Source: XYD1-FULL-44-32 sp964433715
GTDB taxonomy: Bacteria > Patescibacteriota > Minisyncoccia > Phycocordibacterales > XYD1-FULL-46-19
NCBI GenBank assembly: GCA_964433715.1
Contig: CAYSSL010000016.1
Location: 1 to 12,489 of the forward strand
Reading direction: 5' to 3'
DNA length: 12,489 nt
Shown: positions 12,069 to 12,489 of the stretch, piece by piece
Position numbering within the stretch: the stretch's first letter is position 1
Layout: each line of letters begins with the position of its first letter
Notes under the pieces: generated by a model
Databases searched by the model: none
Told to the model about the DNA's origin: nothing
What the model saw: the letters and a program-made list of their open reading frames with translations, nothing else
Translations under genes and position numbers: made by a program

Positions 12069-12489
12069 ATGAATATCGGCGAATCATCCCTTGAATTGCA
12101 CCAAAAACACCGCGGCAAACTGGAAACCAAATCAAAGGTTTCTCTTCAAACCCGCGAGGATTTGAGTTTGGCTTACACCCCCGGCGTGGCCACTGTTTGC
12201 ACCACTATTGCTAATAATAAGAGCCAGCTGAACACCTATACCAACGTTGGTAACACTGTCGCAGTTATTACCGACGGCTCAGCCGTGCTTGGTCTAGGTA
12301 ATATTGGCCCCGAGGCCGCCATGCCCGTAATGGAAGGTAAAGCGATTTTGTTTAAAGAATTTGGCGGGGTTGATGCGGTGCCAATCTGCCTATCAACGCA
12401 AGACACCGAAGAAATCATTAAAGCCATCGTGGCTATCGCCCCCTCTTTTGGTGGTATCAACTTGGAAGACATTTCTGCCCCGCGATGTT
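12069..12489 (+). CDS. Malic enzyme, N-terminal fragment (runs off the window end)
   Basis: The frame from the ATG at 12069 is open for 140 codons to the edge. It reads as the N-terminal domain of the short bacterial malic enzyme, which oxidatively decarboxylates malate to pyruvate with NAD or NADP. Motifs: ESSLELHQKHRGKLET (5-20), DLSLAYTPGVA (31-41) with the catalytic Tyr at 36, TDGSAVLGLGNIG (68-80), MPVMEGKAILFKEFGGVDA (85-103) with the catalytic Lys at 91, and GGINLEDISAPRC (128-140) with E133/D134 as metal ligands. Phosphotransacetylase-fused forms share this N-terminus, so full length and cofactor are unknown. The start is supported by the family's usual N-terminus and the -10 box. Confidence 0.93.
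   Translation, partial: MNIGESSLELHQKHRGKLETKSKVSLQTREDLSLAYTPGVATVCTTIANNKSQLNTYTNVGNTVAVITDGSAVLGLGNIGPEAAMPVMEGKAILFKEFGGVDAVPICLSTQDTEEIIKAIVAIAPSFGGINLEDISAPRC

Noticed and set aside
12236..12472. Minus-strand open frame opposite the malic enzyme
   Set aside because: It is a shadow of a well-matched malic enzyme frame on the plus strand.
1..12489. CRISPR arrays, tRNA genes, transposons or phage genes
   Set aside because: Spacers are at most about 130 bases. None shows regularly repeated units, a cloverleaf, a transposase or recombinase frame, or integration repeats.

Overview
The window looks like a compact, moderately AT-rich bacterial genome of the Candidate Phyla Radiation (Patescibacteria, probably Parcubacteria-like). 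This is inferred from gene content and style: short proteins, almost no spacers, ATGA stop/start overlaps, few Shine-Dalgarno sites, a type-2 IleRS, a ThyA that departs from the textbook family, and a deaminase with an extra N-terminal domain. UGA works as a stop here (glyA, the first HIT gene, the 64-residue membrane ORF), which argues against the UGA-glycine lineages (Gracilibacteria, Absconditabacteria). No phage, IS, CRISPR, tRNA or rRNA was seen, and no gene-free stretch exceeds about 130 bases.

Layout. (1) Positions 1-5011, minus strand: argS, a roughly 120-base spacer rich in inverted repeats, a 64-residue two-helix membrane protein, ileS (coupled to it by a 4-base overlap) and the beginning of recO. 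(2) 5025-6671, minus strand: glyA and dut, overlapping by 4 bases and closed by an intrinsic terminator whose T-run abuts the argS promoter. (3) 6784-8713, plus strand: a HIT protein with its own promoter, Shine-Dalgarno and strong terminator, then thyA and a second HIT protein. (4) 8710-10134, minus strand: a HxGH nucleotidyltransferase and a two-domain deaminase with no spacer between them. (5) 10196-10675, plus strand: folA, divergent from (4). (6) 10680-11938, minus strand: secE, nusG and rplK, with a 100-N assembly gap in the rplK tail. (7) 12069 to the end, plus strand: the beginning of a malic enzyme, divergent from secE.

How the genes work together. Dut (dUTP to dUMP) and the probable dCMP deaminase (dCMP to dUMP) supply dUMP. 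GlyA makes methylene-tetrahydrofolate, ThyA converts dUMP to dTMP and releases dihydrofolate, and FolA regenerates tetrahydrofolate. All three enzymes of the folate-thymidylate cycle and both dUMP sources therefore lie within about 5.6 kb, in several transcription units. Two paralogous HIT proteins bracket thyA, and a nucleotidyltransferase sits beside the deaminase; their link to this pathway is not established. The rest is translation (two synthetases, L11), transcription and secretion (NusG, SecE), recombination (RecO) and central metabolism (malic enzyme).

Most notable: the GXHH-type IleRS signature, the HIT-ThyA-HIT arrangement with an atypical ThyA, the nucleotidyltransferase-like/deaminase fusion, the inverted-repeat spacer at 3186-3289, and several start codons 7-8 bases downstream of a -10 box, which suggests leaderless mRNAs. 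All of this comes from reading the sequence; no database search was run.
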